A stretch of 64,000 bases of DNA from the NCBI GenBank assembly GCA_029561255.1, contig JAKQJH010000134.1, positions 1 through 64,000 of the forward strand. The letters are read 5' to 3'. Positions 29,772 through 37,919 of this stretch are shown piece after piece (position 1 is the stretch's first letter; every line of letters begins with the position of its first letter). A program made the translations under genes and the position numbers. The DNA comes from Bacteroidota bacterium (GTDB lineage Bacteria > Bacteroidota > Bacteroidia > Chitinophagales > Chitinophagaceae). A model generated the notes under the pieces. The model was not told where the DNA came from and made no database searches. It saw only the letters and a program-made list of their open reading frames with translations.

Positions 29772-30215
29772 TTAATTCTCCCAGGGAGCTTTACCTTCCA
29801 CGTTGAGGCCCATGCTGCGGGCGGTACCGGCTACCATTTTCATGGCGCTTTCGATAGTAAAACAGTTGAGGTCAGGCATCTTGTCTTCTGCAATTGCCTT
29901 TACCTGTTCCCAGTTTACTTTACCCACTTTAACACGGTTGCTTTCTTTGGAACCCTTTTGAATTTTTGCGGCTTCCATCAGCTGAATAGCTGCGGGAGGC
30001 GTTTTGATTACAAAGTCAAAACTCTTGTCTGTGTAGACGGTGATTAATACGGGAAGTACTTTTCCCATTTTGTCCTGTGTTCTAGCATTGAACTGCTTAC
30101 AGAATTCCATGATGTTGATACCCTTGGAACCCAGCGCAGGACCGATCGGAGGTGCAGGGTTGGCCTGGCCACCCTTACACTGCAGCTTTACAAAGCCGGA
30201 GATTTCTTTTGCCAT
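29772..30215 (-). CDS. rplK: 50S ribosomal protein L11
   Basis: 147 aa; [38 protein letters not shown]. Confidence 0.99.
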   Translation of the reverse strand: MAKEISGFVKLQCKGGQANPAPPIGPALGSKGINIMEFCKQFNARTQDKMGKVLPVLITVYTDKSFDFVIKTPPAAIQLMEAAKIQKGSKESNRVKVGKVNWEQVKAIAEDKMPDLNCFTIESAMKMVAGTARSMGLNVEGKAPWEN

Positions 30216-30321
30216 TTTCTTTAATTTATTGGTTCTAGCGACCTTTCGATTTGTCTACTTGGTCTCCCAAATTCCTTGTTGTCCCATTTCCGGGATTTCT
30301 CTAAAGAACTAATTGGGGCTG

Positions 30322-30329
30322 CAAAAGTA
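30322..30329 (-). promoter_or_regulatory. TAnnTTTG -7 element (TACTTTTG) upstream of rplK
   Basis: CAAAAGTA on + strand, between the nusG terminator and rplK. Confidence 0.55.
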
Positions 30330-30391
30330 AGCGGAAAAGCTTTACTGGCAAAGGTTTTCACCCTTTTTTTCGATCAACAATGCCAAAAAAA

Positions 30392-30416
30392 AGCCATCCG
30401 TGTGAGGCGGATGGCT
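30392..30416 (-). terminator. Terminator between nusG and rplK
   Basis: AGCCATCCG-TGTGAGG-CGGATGGCT with a T-tract on the minus strand. Confidence 0.88.
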
Positions 30417-30437
30417 TTTACTATTTTATAGTACCGG

Positions 30438-31019
30438 TTAACTGATCTTCTCTACCTGCATGTAGTTGAGTTCCACAGGAGTAGAACGACCGAAAATCTT
30501 CACCGTCACCTTCAGTTTCTTTTTCTCATCATTCACTTCCTCGATCACCCCGTTGAAATCGTTGAATGGCCCTTCAATGATCTTGATGGTTTCGCCTACG
30601 ATAAACGGCTCACTCATGCTCATACCGCCTACTTCTGCCATTTCATCCATTTTACCCAGCATCTTGTTTACTTCGGCTTTACGGAGGGCAATGGGATCTT
30701 CTTTCCCCAGGAAATGGATGACATTGGTCGTATTCTTGATAATGTCTCTCAGGTCGTCGTTTAATTTTCCATCCGCTATCTCAATCATCACATAACCGGG
30801 ATAATAGTTACGTTCCCGCATTACTTTTTTACCACTGGCTACTTTGTACACCTTTTCAACCGGCAGGAAAACCTGCTTCACGATCTCACTCCAGCCACCA
30901 CGGGAGATTTCCTTATCCAGGTATTCCTTCACCTTCTTTTCCTTGCCGCTCACCACACGCAGTACGTACCATTTGGTTTCGGCCTGCTTGACATTCTCGG
31001 TATTCGGTGTTGTTTCCAT
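30438..31019 (-). CDS. nusG: Transcription termination/antitermination protein NusG
   Basis: WYVLRVVSGKEKKVKEYLDKE...NYYPGYVMIE; KOW region GETIKIIEGPFNDFNGVIEEVN. Confidence 0.98.
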   Translation of the reverse strand: METTPNTENVKQAETKWYVLRVVSGKEKKVKEYLDKEISRGGWSEIVKQVFLPVEKVYKVASGKKVMRERNYYPGYVMIEIADGKLNDDLRDIIKNTTNVIHFLGKEDPIALRKAEVNKMLGKMDEMAEVGGMSMSEPFIVGETIKIIEGPFNDFNGVIEEVNDEKKKLKVTVKIFGRSTPVELNYMQVEKIS

Positions 31020-31045
31020 TGAAAAAAGTTTGAATATAAATTAGA

Positions 31046-31246
31046 TCAGGCTTTGTAAAGTTGGTTATAGACAAACTTAAGCCCGTTACCGATGGCAGAA
31101 TCCATTGCCAGTACAATGAAAGTTATAACAATGGTGGCAGCCAGTACAATCATGGTAGATTGCTGTAATTGCTGCCAGGTCGGCCAGGATACTTTCTCCG
31201 TCAGCTCCTTAAAGCTCTCTTTGAAGTAGGTTGTGATTTTATTCAT
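31046..31246 (-). CDS. secE: Preprotein translocase subunit SecE
   Basis: 66 aa; FKESFKELTEKVSWPTWQQLQQSTMIVLAATIVITFIVLAMD, directly upstream of nusG. Confidence 0.95.
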   Translation of the reverse strand: MNKITTYFKESFKELTEKVSWPTWQQLQQSTMIVLAATIVITFIVLAMDSAIGNGLKFVYNQLYKA

Positions 31247-31259
31247 AATACGCTGTTTG

Positions 31260-31330
31260 CACGGGCAGAGAGATTCGAACTCCCATCAACGGTTTTGGAG
31301 ACCGCTATTCTGCCATTGAACTATGCCCGT
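31260..31330 (-). tRNA. tRNA-Trp (CCA)
   Basis: ACGGGCATAGTTCAATGGCAGAATAGCGGTCTCCAAAACCGTTGATGGGAGTTCGAATCTCTCTGCCCGTG; anticodon loop CTCCAAA. Confidence 0.96.
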
Positions 31331-31349
31331 TTTTAATACTTTATTTTAA

Positions 31350-31456
31350 GAACTCCCATCAATCCCGGAGGTCCGGGACTATTCTGCCATTGAATGCTGA
31401 CGAAGCTGCGCTTGTCCGCATCCCGACAGGCTTTGCCTCGTCGGGACTATGCCCGT
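31350..31456 (-). pseudogene. Degenerate tRNA-Trp copy carrying three palindromic cassettes
   Basis: Segments identical to tRNA-Trp (GAACTCCCATCAA, CTATTCTGCCATTGAA, CTATGCCCGT) separated by TCCCGGAGGTCCGGGA (31363-31378), TGCTGACGAAGCTGCGCTTGTCCGCA (31395-31420) and TCCCGACAGGCTTTGCCTCGTCGGGA (31421-31446). Confidence 0.93.
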
Positions 31457-31461
31457 AAGAA

Positions 31462-31510
31462 TCAAAAGTCACCGGTCGTTCGGAAAATCCGGCAGACCAA
31501 TGACTTTTGA
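31462..31510. repeat. Inverted repeat TCAAAAGTCA...TGACTTTTGA downstream of tuf
   Basis: 10-bp perfect arms at 31462-31471 and 31501-31510, with inner GGTC/GACC. Confidence 0.8.
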
Positions 31511-31528
31511 AGTATCAAATATAAAAGA

Positions 31529-32716
31529 TTATTTAATAATCTCAGTAACCTGTCCTGCACCTACTGTACGACCACCTTCGCGGATCGCGAATTTCAGACC
31601 CTTTTCCATCGCGATGGGCTGAATCAGTTTTACATTCAGTGAAGTGTTATCACCAGGCATAACCATTTCAGTTCCAGCGTTCAGTTCAACTTCTCCGGTT
31701 ACGTCAGTAGTACGGAAATAGAACTGGGGACGATATTTCTGGAAGAACGGAGTATGACGTCCACCTTCTTCTTTGCTCAGTACGTAAACCTCAGCTTTGA
31801 AATCAGTGTGGGGAGTGATAGAACCGGGTTTTACGATTACCATACCACGACGGATCTGGGTTTTCTCAATACCACGGAGCAGCAGACCTGCGTTATCACC
31901 GGCTTCACCTTCATCCAGCAGTTTGCGGAACATTTCCACACCTGTACAGGTAGAAGTCAGGGGCTCAGCGATAAGACCAACGATCTCAACAGGCTCACCC
32001 ACTTTAATACGACCTCTTTCGATACGACCTGTGGCAACAGTACCACGACCTGTGATAGAGAATACATCTTCCACAGACATCAGGAACGGTTGGTCAACCG
32101 GGCGGGGAGGCAGGGGAATATATTCGTCAACTGCAGTCATCAGTTCTTCAACCTGCTTAACTGCTTCAGCATCACCTTCCAGGGCTTTGATAGCTGAACC
32201 TTTGATGATCGGTGTGTTAGCACCATCAAAACCGTAGAAAGTCAGGAGGTCACGGATTTCCATTTCCACCAGTTCCAGCAGTTCGGGGTCATCAACCAGG
32301 TCAACTTTATTCATGAATACCACAATCTTAGGTACACCCACCTGGCGGGCCAGCAGGATGTGCTCTTTAGTTTGGGGCATAGGTCCGTCAGTAGCGGCAA
32401 CCACCAGGATCGCACCATCCATCTGGGCAGCACCGGTGATCATGTTTTTAACATAGTCAGCGTGACCGGGACAGTCAACGTGTGCGTAGTGACGGTTAGC
32501 CGTCTGATACTCAACGTGAGCTGTGTTGATGGTGATACCCCTTTCTTTCTCTTCAGGAGCCGCATCAATTTCATCATATTTTTTTGCAGTCGCCATACCC
32601 TTAGAAGCTAAGATGGTGGTAATGGCTGCGGTCAAAGTTGTTTTACCATGGTCAATGTGTCCGATGGTACCAACGTTAACGTGGGGTTTGTCCCTCTTAA
32701 AGGTCTCTTTTGACAT
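31529..32716 (-). CDS. tuf: Elongation factor Tu
   Basis: 395 aa; [51 protein letters not shown]. Confidence 0.99.
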   Translation of the reverse strand: MSKETFKRDKPHVNVGTIGHIDHGKTTLTAAITTILASKGMATAKKYDEIDAAPEEKERGITINTAHVEYQTANRHYAHVDCPGHADYVKNMITGAAQMDGAILVVAATDGPMPQTKEHILLARQVGVPKIVVFMNKVDLVDDPELLELVEMEIRDLLTFYGFDGANTPIIKGSAIKALEGDAEAVKQVEELMTAVDEYIPLPPRPVDQPFLMSVEDVFSITGRGTVATGRIERGRIKVGEPVEIVGLIAEPLTSTCTGVEMFRKLLDEGEAGDNAGLLLRGIEKTQIRRGMVIVKPGSITPHTDFKAEVYVLSKEEGGRHTPFFQKYRPQFYFRTTDVTGEVELNAGTEMVMPGDNTSLNVKLIQPIAMEKGLKFAIREGGRTVGAGQVTEIIK

Positions 32717-32841
32717 TGTTATCGGTTTTAAAGTTGTGTTTTACAATTATTGTTTTTTTATCAGGAAGCCTTCAGTATTGTTACCACCGGCCATCTTTCA
32801 ACACATTGTTTTTCAATTTTTTAACTGCCTCAAAAAAACTG

Positions 32842-32913
<72 letters not shown>

Positions 32914-32933
32914 TTCTTTACACGTTTAGCTGG

Positions 32934-32985
32934 CAGACCTCTTCTCCCGTACCTACGGGATGCTCCACCACTGAGCTACAACGGC
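32934..32985 (-). pseudogene. Degenerate tRNA-Thr 5'-part copy with anticodon arm replaced by a palindrome
   Basis: CAGACCTCTTC + TCCCGTACCTACGGGA (32945-32960) + TGCTCCACCACTGAGCTACAACGGC; flanks match tRNA-Thr(GGT) including the downstream TTCTT. Confidence 0.93.
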
Positions 32986-33002
32986 TTCTTACAGCCGGCA
33001 GC

Positions 33003-33078
33003 CAGCAGTACACAGTATTCAGCCAGCTGAGGCTGACTGCCAACTGCCAACTGCCAACTGAAGGCTGATTACTGACAA
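33003..33078 (-). repeat. Low-complexity (AGTTGGC)n tract downstream of tRNA-Gly
   Basis: Minus: TCAGTAATCAGCCTTCAGTTGGCAGTTGGCAGTTGGCAGTCAGCC. Confidence 0.8.
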
Positions 33079-33079
33079 G

Positions 33080-33152
33080 AGCGGGAGACCGGGCTCGAAC
33101 CGGCCACCTGAAGCTTGGAAGGCTACCGCTCTACCAAATGAGCTACTCCCGC
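33080..33152 (-). tRNA. tRNA-Gly (TCC)
   Basis: GCGGGAGTAGCTCATTTGGTAGAGCGGTAGCCTTCCAAGCTTCAGGTGGCCGGTTCGAGCCCGGTCTCCCGCT. Confidence 0.96.
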
Positions 33153-33157
33153 TTTTA

Positions 33158-33266
33158 CCCACCGAAGCTTTAGCGAAGGTGGGTTTGTTTCTAAGAACTT
33201 TTTATGATGTCCTACTTCACCGAAGCTAGGTAGGACGCTTCCCTCTTTCGCTAAAGCTATAGAGGG
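33158..33266. repeat. Three consecutive hairpins with different stems and a shared core
   Basis: CCCACC-GAAGCTTTAGCGAA-GGTGGG (33158-33183); GTCCTAC-TTCACCGAAGCTAG-GTAGGAC (33209-33236); CCCTCT-TTCGCTAAAGCTAT-AGAGGG (33241-33266). Confidence 0.9.
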
Positions 33267-33271
33267 CACTG

Positions 33272-33354
33272 TGGGCAAGGATGGATTCGAACCACCGAAC
33301 TCCGAAGAGGACAGATTTACAGTCTGTTGCCGTTGGCCACTTGGCTACTTGCCC
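33272..33354 (-). tRNA. tRNA-Tyr (GTA)
   Basis: GGGCAAGTAGCCAAGTGGCCAACGGCAACAGACTGTAAATCTGTCCTCTTCGGAGTTCGGTGGTTCGAATCCATCCTTGCCCA; long variable arm. Confidence 0.96.
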
Positions 33355-33360
33355 GCCCTG

Positions 33361-33433
33361 AGCCACCTGCCAGAATCGAACTGGCGACCTACTGATTACA
33401 AATCAGTTGCTCTACCAGCTGAGCTAAGGTGGC
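33361..33433 (-). tRNA. tRNA-Thr (TGT)
   Basis: GCCACCTTAGCTCAGCTGGTAGAGCAACTGATTTGTAATCAGTAGGTCGCCAGTTCGATTCTGGCAGGTGGCT. Confidence 0.96.
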
Positions 33434-33506
33434 GGTTTTTATTACCGGCGACGCTGGATGATCCGCCGGATCGGGCAATAAAGAACTACCCCATTTTTTG
33501 GGAAGG

Positions 33507-33514
33507 CAAAGGTA
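33507..33514 (-). promoter_or_regulatory. TAnnTTTG -7 element (TACCTTTG) for the tRNA-tuf unit
   Basis: CAAAGGTA on + strand, with CAA (TTG on minus) about 18 bp further upstream at 33532-33534. Confidence 0.6.
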
Positions 33515-33687
33515 AGGGAATTATGATATTGCAAAAATTTTAAAGTGAATTTTTCTGCTGAAAATCAAGAAATAGTTATAAAGCCGGGAAGTCCGGAAAG
33601 ACGGAAAGTCAGAAAGAAGCCATGTCGGAAGTCTGGTCCATTACAACTTCCCGGCATTTCAGACGCCCGGACTTCTTCATAAAAAAA

Positions 33688-33709
33688 GGGCGGATCTTTC
33701 GATCCACCC
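33688..33709 (-). terminator. Terminator of hpf
   Basis: GGGCGGATC-TTTC-GATCCACCC with a T-tract on the minus strand. Confidence 0.8.
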
Positions 33710-33719
33710 TTGTAGCTTT

Positions 33720-34028
33720 TTAAGCGGCTTGTTTTTCTTTTTTTCTTTTTATCTGGCTCACGAGCGAGTCGAAAGCACTGTCGAAAGATTCTTCAAATGA
33801 TTTACTGGTTGATTTTACAAAAAAGTCGTGTCGTGGCACATGGACCCGGATTTCAGCAATTTTGTCTTTAACGGAATGTACCACATTGTCCAATTTCAAA
33901 AACACATGTACCTGGATGATGCGATCGCTAAATACTGTCAGCTTTTCCAGCTTTTTGTTTACATACTCCATCAGCTTGCTGTCAGCATTGAAATGAACAG
34001 TTTGAATTTTTACATTCATGGTCATCAA
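33720..34028 (-). CDS. hpf: Ribosome hibernation-promoting factor / RaiA family (short form)
   Basis: MNVKIQTVHFNADSKLMEYVNKKLEKLTVFSDRIIQVHVFLKLDN...FFVKSTSKSFEESFDSAFDSLVSQIKRKKEK. Confidence 0.93.
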   Translation of the reverse strand: MMTMNVKIQTVHFNADSKLMEYVNKKLEKLTVFSDRIIQVHVFLKLDNVVHSVKDKIAEIRVHVPRHDFFVKSTSKSFEESFDSAFDSLVSQIKRKKEKQAA

Positions 34029-34175
34029 TTTTTAACTGTGAAACAATAAATAAAGAACTTAAACGGAAAGGTTTTTCTTAGGGGTTCGGTTCTTATATCG
34101 TATTCAAGTTACAAAAAAAGGAAACGTATTCCAATAAAATAAACCCTTAAAATTTATTGTGCTGTTTCCGGTAAA

Positions 34176-35078
34176 TCAACCCCGGGGATGCGCCTTTTTA
34201 TGGATGTCTTTCAACTTCCCGATTGTGTTGTGAGTATACACCTGCGTGGCCGCCAGGCTGCTGTGACCCAGCAATTCCTTCACCGCATTCAGGTCAGCCC
34301 CGTGATTCATTAAATGAGTGGCAAAACTATGACGCAACACGTGTGGACTTTTTTTATCAAGCGTACTGGCCTCCCCCAGTGCCTGATTAACCAGCGCCCA
34401 GGCATACCTTGGGTACAGTTTCTTTCCCTTTTCCGTAACCAGCAAGGTCTCCCCGGTTTGTTCAAATTCCTTTCGTTTCAATTGCTGATACTCGCGGATA
34501 GCCGCCATCAGCTCCGGACTTACCGGAATCACCCGCTCTTTATTACCTTTCCCCAGGACCTTGATCTGTCCCCTCGATTCATCCACCTGTGTCTCCTTTA
34601 GGCCTGTAAGCTCGCTCAGCCGCATCCCGGTGGCGTAGAATATCGCCACCAGCATTTTCATATTCAGGCTCTTCCAGTCCTCCGCAGCCCCGCTGAGGGT
34701 CTGTACCAGCTCGCGCACTTCCTCTTCTTTCACAAAAACCGGTAATCTTTTGCTTTTCTTCGGACTGATGACCTGCCCCATGGGCGATTGTTCTACCCCT
34801 CCCGTTTTTAACTGGTATTTGAAAAAGGATTTCAGACTCGAAATTTTCCGGTTCAGCGTGACCGCCCCCAGCCCCTTGTCTTTTAACGACGCCAGCCAGC
34901 TCCGGACAATGCCGGATTGTATCTCCCGGAGTTCCCGGATCCCGTATTGTATTTCAAGAAAATCAAAAAAGTCGGTAAGATCATTCGTATAGGCCAGCAG
35001 GGTATGCGCCGAATACCTTTTTTCAAATTTCAGGTAATCCAGGAAGGTCTGTATGTTGGCACGTTCTTGTACAGGCAT
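34176..35078 (-). CDS. xerC: Tyrosine recombinase XerC-like
   Basis: FLDYLKFEKRYSAHTLLAYTNDL...LFYATGMRLSELTGL...SPHVLRHSFATHLMNHGADLNAVKELLGHSSLAATQVYTH. Confidence 0.93.
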   Translation of the reverse strand: MPVQERANIQTFLDYLKFEKRYSAHTLLAYTNDLTDFFDFLEIQYGIRELREIQSGIVRSWLASLKDKGLGAVTLNRKISSLKSFFKYQLKTGGVEQSPMGQVISPKKSKRLPVFVKEEEVRELVQTLSGAAEDWKSLNMKMLVAIFYATGMRLSELTGLKETQVDESRGQIKVLGKGNKERVIPVSPELMAAIREYQQLKRKEFEQTGETLLVTEKGKKLYPRYAWALVNQALGEASTLDKKSPHVLRHSFATHLMNHGADLNAVKELLGHSSLAATQVYTHNTIGKLKDIHKKAHPRG

Positions 35079-35085
35079 AAAAAAA

Positions 35086-35119
35086 GACAGCTACAAAGCT
35101 ATTAAACTTTGCAGCTATC
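35086..35119 (-). terminator. Terminator of rpsU, just upstream of xerC
   Basis: GATAGCTGCAAAG-tttaata-GCTTTGTAGCTGTC followed by TTTTTTT on minus. Confidence 0.8.
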
Positions 35120-35148
35120 TCAAGAGTATATTATCCGTCAGGGATTAA

Positions 35149-35343
35149 TTAGTCAAACTTACCAGTGGCCAGCTGCTGTTTGTAGATGGCTTTCAGTACT
35201 TGACCCCTGCGCCTTACAGAAGGCTTAATGAAACTCTGGCGCTCACGCAGTTGCAGGAGCACTTTGGACTTTTCGAATTTCTTTTTGTACTTCTTTAAAG
35301 CTTTGTCGATGTTTTCGCAGTCTTTTGAGTCGATGATCAGCAT
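35149..35343 (-). CDS. rpsU: 30S ribosomal protein S21
   Basis: MLIIDSKDCENIDKALKKYKKKFEKSKVLLQLRERQSFIKPSVRRR... Confidence 0.95.
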   Translation of the reverse strand: MLIIDSKDCENIDKALKKYKKKFEKSKVLLQLRERQSFIKPSVRRRGQVLKAIYKQQLATGKFD

Positions 35344-35382
35344 AATTAAATGATACCCCCTTCGGTATTTTTTTAAGGATGG

Positions 35383-35390
35383 CAAAGATA
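35383..35390 (-). promoter_or_regulatory. TAnnTTTG -7 element (TATCTTTG) for rpsU
   Basis: CAAAGATA on + strand upstream of rpsU. Confidence 0.55.
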
Positions 35391-35443
35391 AGTGGGATTA
35401 TTGAAATGAAGAAATGAAAAAAGAAATGATTTAACTTGCCTCC

Positions 35444-36034
35444 ATGTTTACAGGTATTATTGAACACATCGGCGAAGTTAAAGAGGTCATTTCCAATGGT
35501 TCCAACCGTAGTTTCTGGATCGAATCCCCCATTTCAGACCAACTGAAAACTGATCAGAGTGTCAGCCATAGCGGGGTTTGCCTGACCGTGGAAGAGGTAT
35601 CGGGCAACCGGCACCGTGTCACCGCCATCGATGAAACCCTGAATAAAACCAACCTGGGCAGCTGGGGGCCCGGCTCCCTTGTAAACCTTGAACGCTGTCT
35701 GCAGATGAACGGAAGACTGGATGGTCACCTCGTACAGGGACATGTGGATGCCACCGGCACCTGCACCGGTAAAACGGTCAAGGAAGGCAGCTGGGAATTT
35801 GAAATTGCCTTCCCCCGCCCCTTTGCTGAACTGGTGATCGAAAAAGGATCCATCTGCCTGAATGGCATCAGCCTGACCGCTTTTGAGGTAAAAAAGAAAC
35901 ATTTCAAAGTGGCCATTATCCCCTACACATTTGAACATACCAACCTGAAAACACTCGAACCCGGTCAAACCGTTAACCTGGAATTTGATATGATTGGCAA
36001 GTATCTGCTCAGAAGGTTATCTTTGAAAGACTAA
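35444..36034 (+). CDS. ribE: Riboflavin synthase alpha chain
   Basis: MFTGIIEHIGEVKEV...GVCLTVEEV...LVQGHVDATG...GSICLNGISLT. Confidence 0.97.
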   Translation: MFTGIIEHIGEVKEVISNGSNRSFWIESPISDQLKTDQSVSHSGVCLTVEEVSGNRHRVTAIDETLNKTNLGSWGPGSLVNLERCLQMNGRLDGHLVQGHVDATGTCTGKTVKEGSWEFEIAFPRPFAELVIEKGSICLNGISLTAFEVKKKHFKVAIIPYTFEHTNLKTLEPGQTVNLEFDMIGKYLLRRLSLKD

Positions 36035-36054
36035 CACTAACCCCGGTCTTCCTG

Positions 36055-37140
36055 ATGAACCCTGCACCTGCGCACAGGCAATATTACCCTGCACTGGACG
36101 GCCTCCGGGGACTCGCCATTCTGCTGGTGATCGTGTATCACAATTTCGGCTTTATCAATTATTTCTTTTTCGGTTGGCTGGGCGTTGATTTGTTCTTCGT
36201 GCTTTCCGGTTTCCTGATCACGGATATTCTCCTGAATACTGCCGGACAACCGAACTTCCTGAAAAATTTTTATACCCGCAGACTCTTGCGCATTTTCCCA
36301 CTCTATTACCTGGCCTTAATTCTTTTTATTTATATCATCCCCGGGGTGTTCCAAACCTTTCCAACCGGATATTACCGGGAAAACCAGTTCTGGATGTGGA
36401 CCTATCTCCAGAACTGGTTGTATATTTTTAAACCGGCCGGCGAAACCACCGGACTGCATCATCTCTGGTCACTGGCCGTGGAAGAACAATTTTACCTGCT
36501 TTGGCCCCTGATAATACTGCTGCTAAAAAAGCCGGGTCGTTTGCTTCTCTTTATTTCCCTGGTATTATTGGCGGTTATCGGGCTGCGGATTTGGATCTGG
36601 AATTCGCAGGTGGAAAACCTGGCCTATTTCAACCTCTATACTTTTAGCCGGATTGACGGCCTGTGTATTGGCTCCATGGTCGCCCTGCTGCACCGGATCA
36701 ACCCGGGATTTCTATCCAAAAACACGTCTGTCGTGGTCCTGTGTTTTGCCCTGGCTAATTTTGCATTTTATTTTATCAACCAACAATACGCATTCAGTTT
36801 TCCTTACCTGGCCATCGCTGGTTATACCACATTTGCCATGACCTTCGGTCTGCTGGTCAATGAAGCTGTCACCAATGGCACCCGGCTGATCACCACTGTT
36901 TTCAGCTGGCCGGTATTACGGTTCTTCGGTAAAATTTCTTACGGCCTCTATGTTTTTCACTGGCCATTGTACCTGATTCTGAACCCCGTGCTGACCCAGG
37001 TGATCAGTATACCTGGTAACAGCACCCTGACCAGTTTTCTAGGCTCCCTGCTGTCCACGGGTATCGCCATTGGAATCAGCCTGCTGAGCTTTCATTATTT
37101 TGAACAACCTTTCCTGAAACTAAAACAACGGTTCAACTGA
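36055..37140 (+). CDS. Acyltransferase family 3 membrane protein (OafA/YrhL-like)
   Basis: YYPALDGLRGLAILLVIVYH...FFVLSGFLITDIL...HHLWSLAVEEQFYLLWP. Confidence 0.94.
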   Translation: MNPAPAHRQYYPALDGLRGLAILLVIVYHNFGFINYFFFGWLGVDLFFVLSGFLITDILLNTAGQPNFLKNFYTRRLLRIFPLYYLALILFIYIIPGVFQTFPTGYYRENQFWMWTYLQNWLYIFKPAGETTGLHHLWSLAVEEQFYLLWPLIILLLKKPGRLLLFISLVLLAVIGLRIWIWNSQVENLAYFNLYTFSRIDGLCIGSMVALLHRINPGFLSKNTSVVVLCFALANFAFYFINQQYAFSFPYLAIAGYTTFAMTFGLLVNEAVTNGTRLITTVFSWPVLRFFGKISYGLYVFHWPLYLILNPVLTQVISIPGNSTLTSFLGSLLSTGIAIGISLLSFHYFEQPFLKLKQRFN

Positions 37141-37154
37141 ACCTTTCCACCTCC

Positions 37155-37919
37155 ATGGATCTTGTAGAATATAATCTGATAAAAGAAAAGTCGTTCAGGA
37201 GACATCCCTGGGAACAGACCCGTATGCAGTTTCTGTTTTACCTGTTGAATCGTTTACCCAATAAAAATAATTTAGCCGATACCGGAAGTGGTGACGGGTA
37301 TCTCGCATCGGGTATCGCCACCCGGTACCCCGAAGCCAGGGTAACCGCGATCGATATTAATTATACAGATGAATTGCTGGAAGCACTCCATACTGGAAAA
37401 CCGGCCAATCTCAGGTTTACCAGGGATTTACATGTTATCCCCGATGACCCACCCGCCGATGCCATAATCCTGATGGATGTCCTGGAACATATTGAAAAAC
37501 CGGAAGAACTCCTGAAAGAACTGCTGCAGCTGAAAGCGGTGAACAGTGAAACCCGGTTTATCATTACAGTGCCGGCCTTTCAAAAACTCTTTTCCATGCA
37601 CGATAAAAATCTCGGCCACTACCGGCGATATAACCTGAAACAACTGGAAAAATTACTGTCCCCGTTATCGCTGCGGATGGAAAACAGTGGTTATTTCTTT
37701 AACAGCCTGCTGCCGGTCAGGTACCTGCAGAAACTGGTTGAAAAAAATAAACCGGTGAAGGACAAAGACAGTATACACAACTGGAAAGGCGGTCCTCTTA
37801 TCACATGGATACTCCGTACCGGCTTTTGGATTGAATTTAAAATTACTTGGTATCTTGCCCGCCTCGGAATTAAAATACCCGGGCTCACCTGTTATTGTAT
37901 ATGCCGGTACGCTCCATAA
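37155..37919 (+). CDS. Class I SAM-dependent methyltransferase
   Basis: LADTGSGDGYLASGIATRYPEARVTAIDIN...DAIILMDVLEHIEKPEELLKEL. Confidence 0.9.
   Translation: MDLVEYNLIKEKSFRRHPWEQTRMQFLFYLLNRLPNKNNLADTGSGDGYLASGIATRYPEARVTAIDINYTDELLEALHTGKPANLRFTRDLHVIPDDPPADAIILMDVLEHIEKPEELLKELLQLKAVNSETRFIITVPAFQKLFSMHDKNLGHYRRYNLKQLEKLLSPLSLRMENSGYFFNSLLPVRYLQKLVEKNKPVKDKDSIHNWKGGPLITWILRTGFWIEFKITWYLARLGIKIPGLTCYCICRYAP

Noticed and set aside
34176-35078. Tyrosine recombinase as an integrase of a mobile element or phage
   Set aside because: Sequence and context (between hpf and rpsU) fit housekeeping XerC; no att-like repeats, phage genes or cassettes nearby.
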